64,000 nucleotides of DNA from Algoriphagus machipongonensis (GTDB lineage Bacteria; Bacteroidota; Bacteroidia; Cytophagales; Cyclobacteriaceae). Positions 63,689 through 64,000 of this stretch are shown here, in pieces. The stretch is from contig NZ_CM001023.1 in assembly GCF_000166275.1 (NCBI RefSeq), positions 3,599,001-3,663,000 of the forward strand. Direction: 5' to 3'. The position numbers were made by a program, and so were the translations under genes. Position 1 is the stretch's first letter; each line of letters opens with the position of its first letter. The notes below the pieces were generated by a model, which had not been told where the DNA came from, ran no database searches, and worked only from the letters and a program-made list of their open reading frames with translations.

Positions 63689-64000
63689 ATGGCAAAGATC
63701 ATTTCCAGTCCTGATTGTGGAAACTCCCCGAAAATGGCCTTCCTAAAAGAATTCAATATTGCTTTTGTAGAAGGGGAAATCCCATTTCTTGTAGACAGTG
63801 TTACCGAGGATATTGTATGGAATTTAGTTGGAGACAAAGAGATTAAGGGAAAAGAAAATTTTGCTCAGGAATTAGAAAATATGAAAACGGAGAAGGTTTT
63901 AGAGTTGAAGATAGAGCAAATCCTATCCCATGGGAAAGAGGGAGCGATCCATGGAATCTTGAAAATGCAAAGTGGAAAGAAATATGCTTTTTCAGACTTT
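63689..64000 (+). CDS. NTF2-like (SnoaL-type) protein, N-terminal part (cut by window edge)
   Basis: An ATG at 63689 opens a frame of 104 codons to the right edge. The sequence NSPKMAFLKEFNIAFVEGE, then VTEDIVWNLVGDKEIKG and YAFSDF, is that of nuclear-transport-factor-2-like proteins, small cone-shaped folds used by many enzymes and stress proteins. The end is missing, so no function is assigned. Confidence 0.8.
   Translation, partial: MAKIISSPDCGNSPKMAFLKEFNIAFVEGEIPFLVDSVTEDIVWNLVGDKEIKGKENFAQELENMKTEKVLELKIEQILSHGKEGAIHGILKMQSGKKYAFSDF

Noticed and set aside
1..64000. Prophage, transposon, toxin-antitoxin or CRISPR-type defence island.
   Set aside because: No integrase, transposase, phage structural gene, toxin-antitoxin pair or Cas gene was found; gene content is chromosomal throughout.

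Overview
The window is A+T-rich chromosomal DNA from a member of the Bacteroidota. It is most likely a Cytophagales bacterium of the Cyclobacteriaceae/Algoriphagus type; this is inferred from gene content, not from a marker search. Supporting traits are many SPII lipoproteins, planctomycete-type cytochrome proteins (PSCyt1, DUF1549, DUF1553, DUF1501, DUF6797), GH109-like Gfo/Idh proteins, DUF1080, DUF2264, DUF4221, a FloA/NfeD pair, archaeal-type ProS, the folP-cdaA pair, and several TTG/GTG starts coupled to upstream stop codons. I see no rRNA, tRNA, CRISPR array, prophage or insertion sequence. Both ends cut genes: a PIF1-like helicase at the left and an NTF2-like protein at the right.

Layout. 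0.3-7.6 kb: PaiB-like protein, AsmA-like protein, an exported sugar-related operon (EEP nuclease/phosphatase fold, DUF1080, DUF2264) and a convergent GH109-like oxidoreductase. 7.7-18.8 kb: ten minus-strand genes packed with overlaps or gaps of at most about 20 bp. They run from a FAD oxidoreductase and a membrane polyferredoxin, through a cellulose-synthase-like glycosyltransferase, a DPM1-like glycosyltransferase and a GT87-like mannosyltransferase, to lipoproteins, an alpha/beta-hydrolase-OsmC fusion and a GH113-like mannanase. This is the best candidate for an undescribed system: a redox module joined to what looks like a mannose-glycan assembly line. 18.8-21.8 kb: DUF547 lipoprotein, the scar of a second DUF547 copy, rhodanese, Crp/Fnr regulator and an orphan HsdR-N nuclease-fold protein.

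21.8-41.4 kb is mostly housekeeping: amidohydrolase, HHH protein, hemA, WG-repeat protein, floA/nfeD, proS, a Gly/Tyr-rich lipoprotein, a FadL-like porin, DUF1599-DoxX-aroK, folP-cdaA, an HTH-membrane regulator, a LAS peptidase and the divergent threonine-degradation pair kbl/tdh. 41.5-48.0 kb is a tight four-gene operon of planctomycete-type cytochrome, DUF1501, sugar isomerase and DUF2231-cytochrome-LRR proteins, probably an extracytoplasmic oxidative sugar system. 48-56 kb holds an ArsC-like reductase, DUF3667, hemL, an LpoA-like protein, guaA and an M28 peptidase. 56.4-64 kb holds a DUF6797 cytochrome, L-serine dehydratase, a phosphotriesterase-like lipoprotein, a DUF4221 lipoprotein whose frame is broken at a heptanucleotide repeat, and DUF4174.

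Notable sequence-level observations are the 924-bp-offset DUF547 duplication scar (about 18815-18905 against 19739-19829), the 7-bp repeat just after the DUF4221 lipobox (62938-62958), a perfect 10-bp inverted repeat flanking the DUF4221/DUF4174 promoter region, a strong terminator inside the aroK reading frame, and a hairpin ending one base before the start codon of the cytochrome operon.
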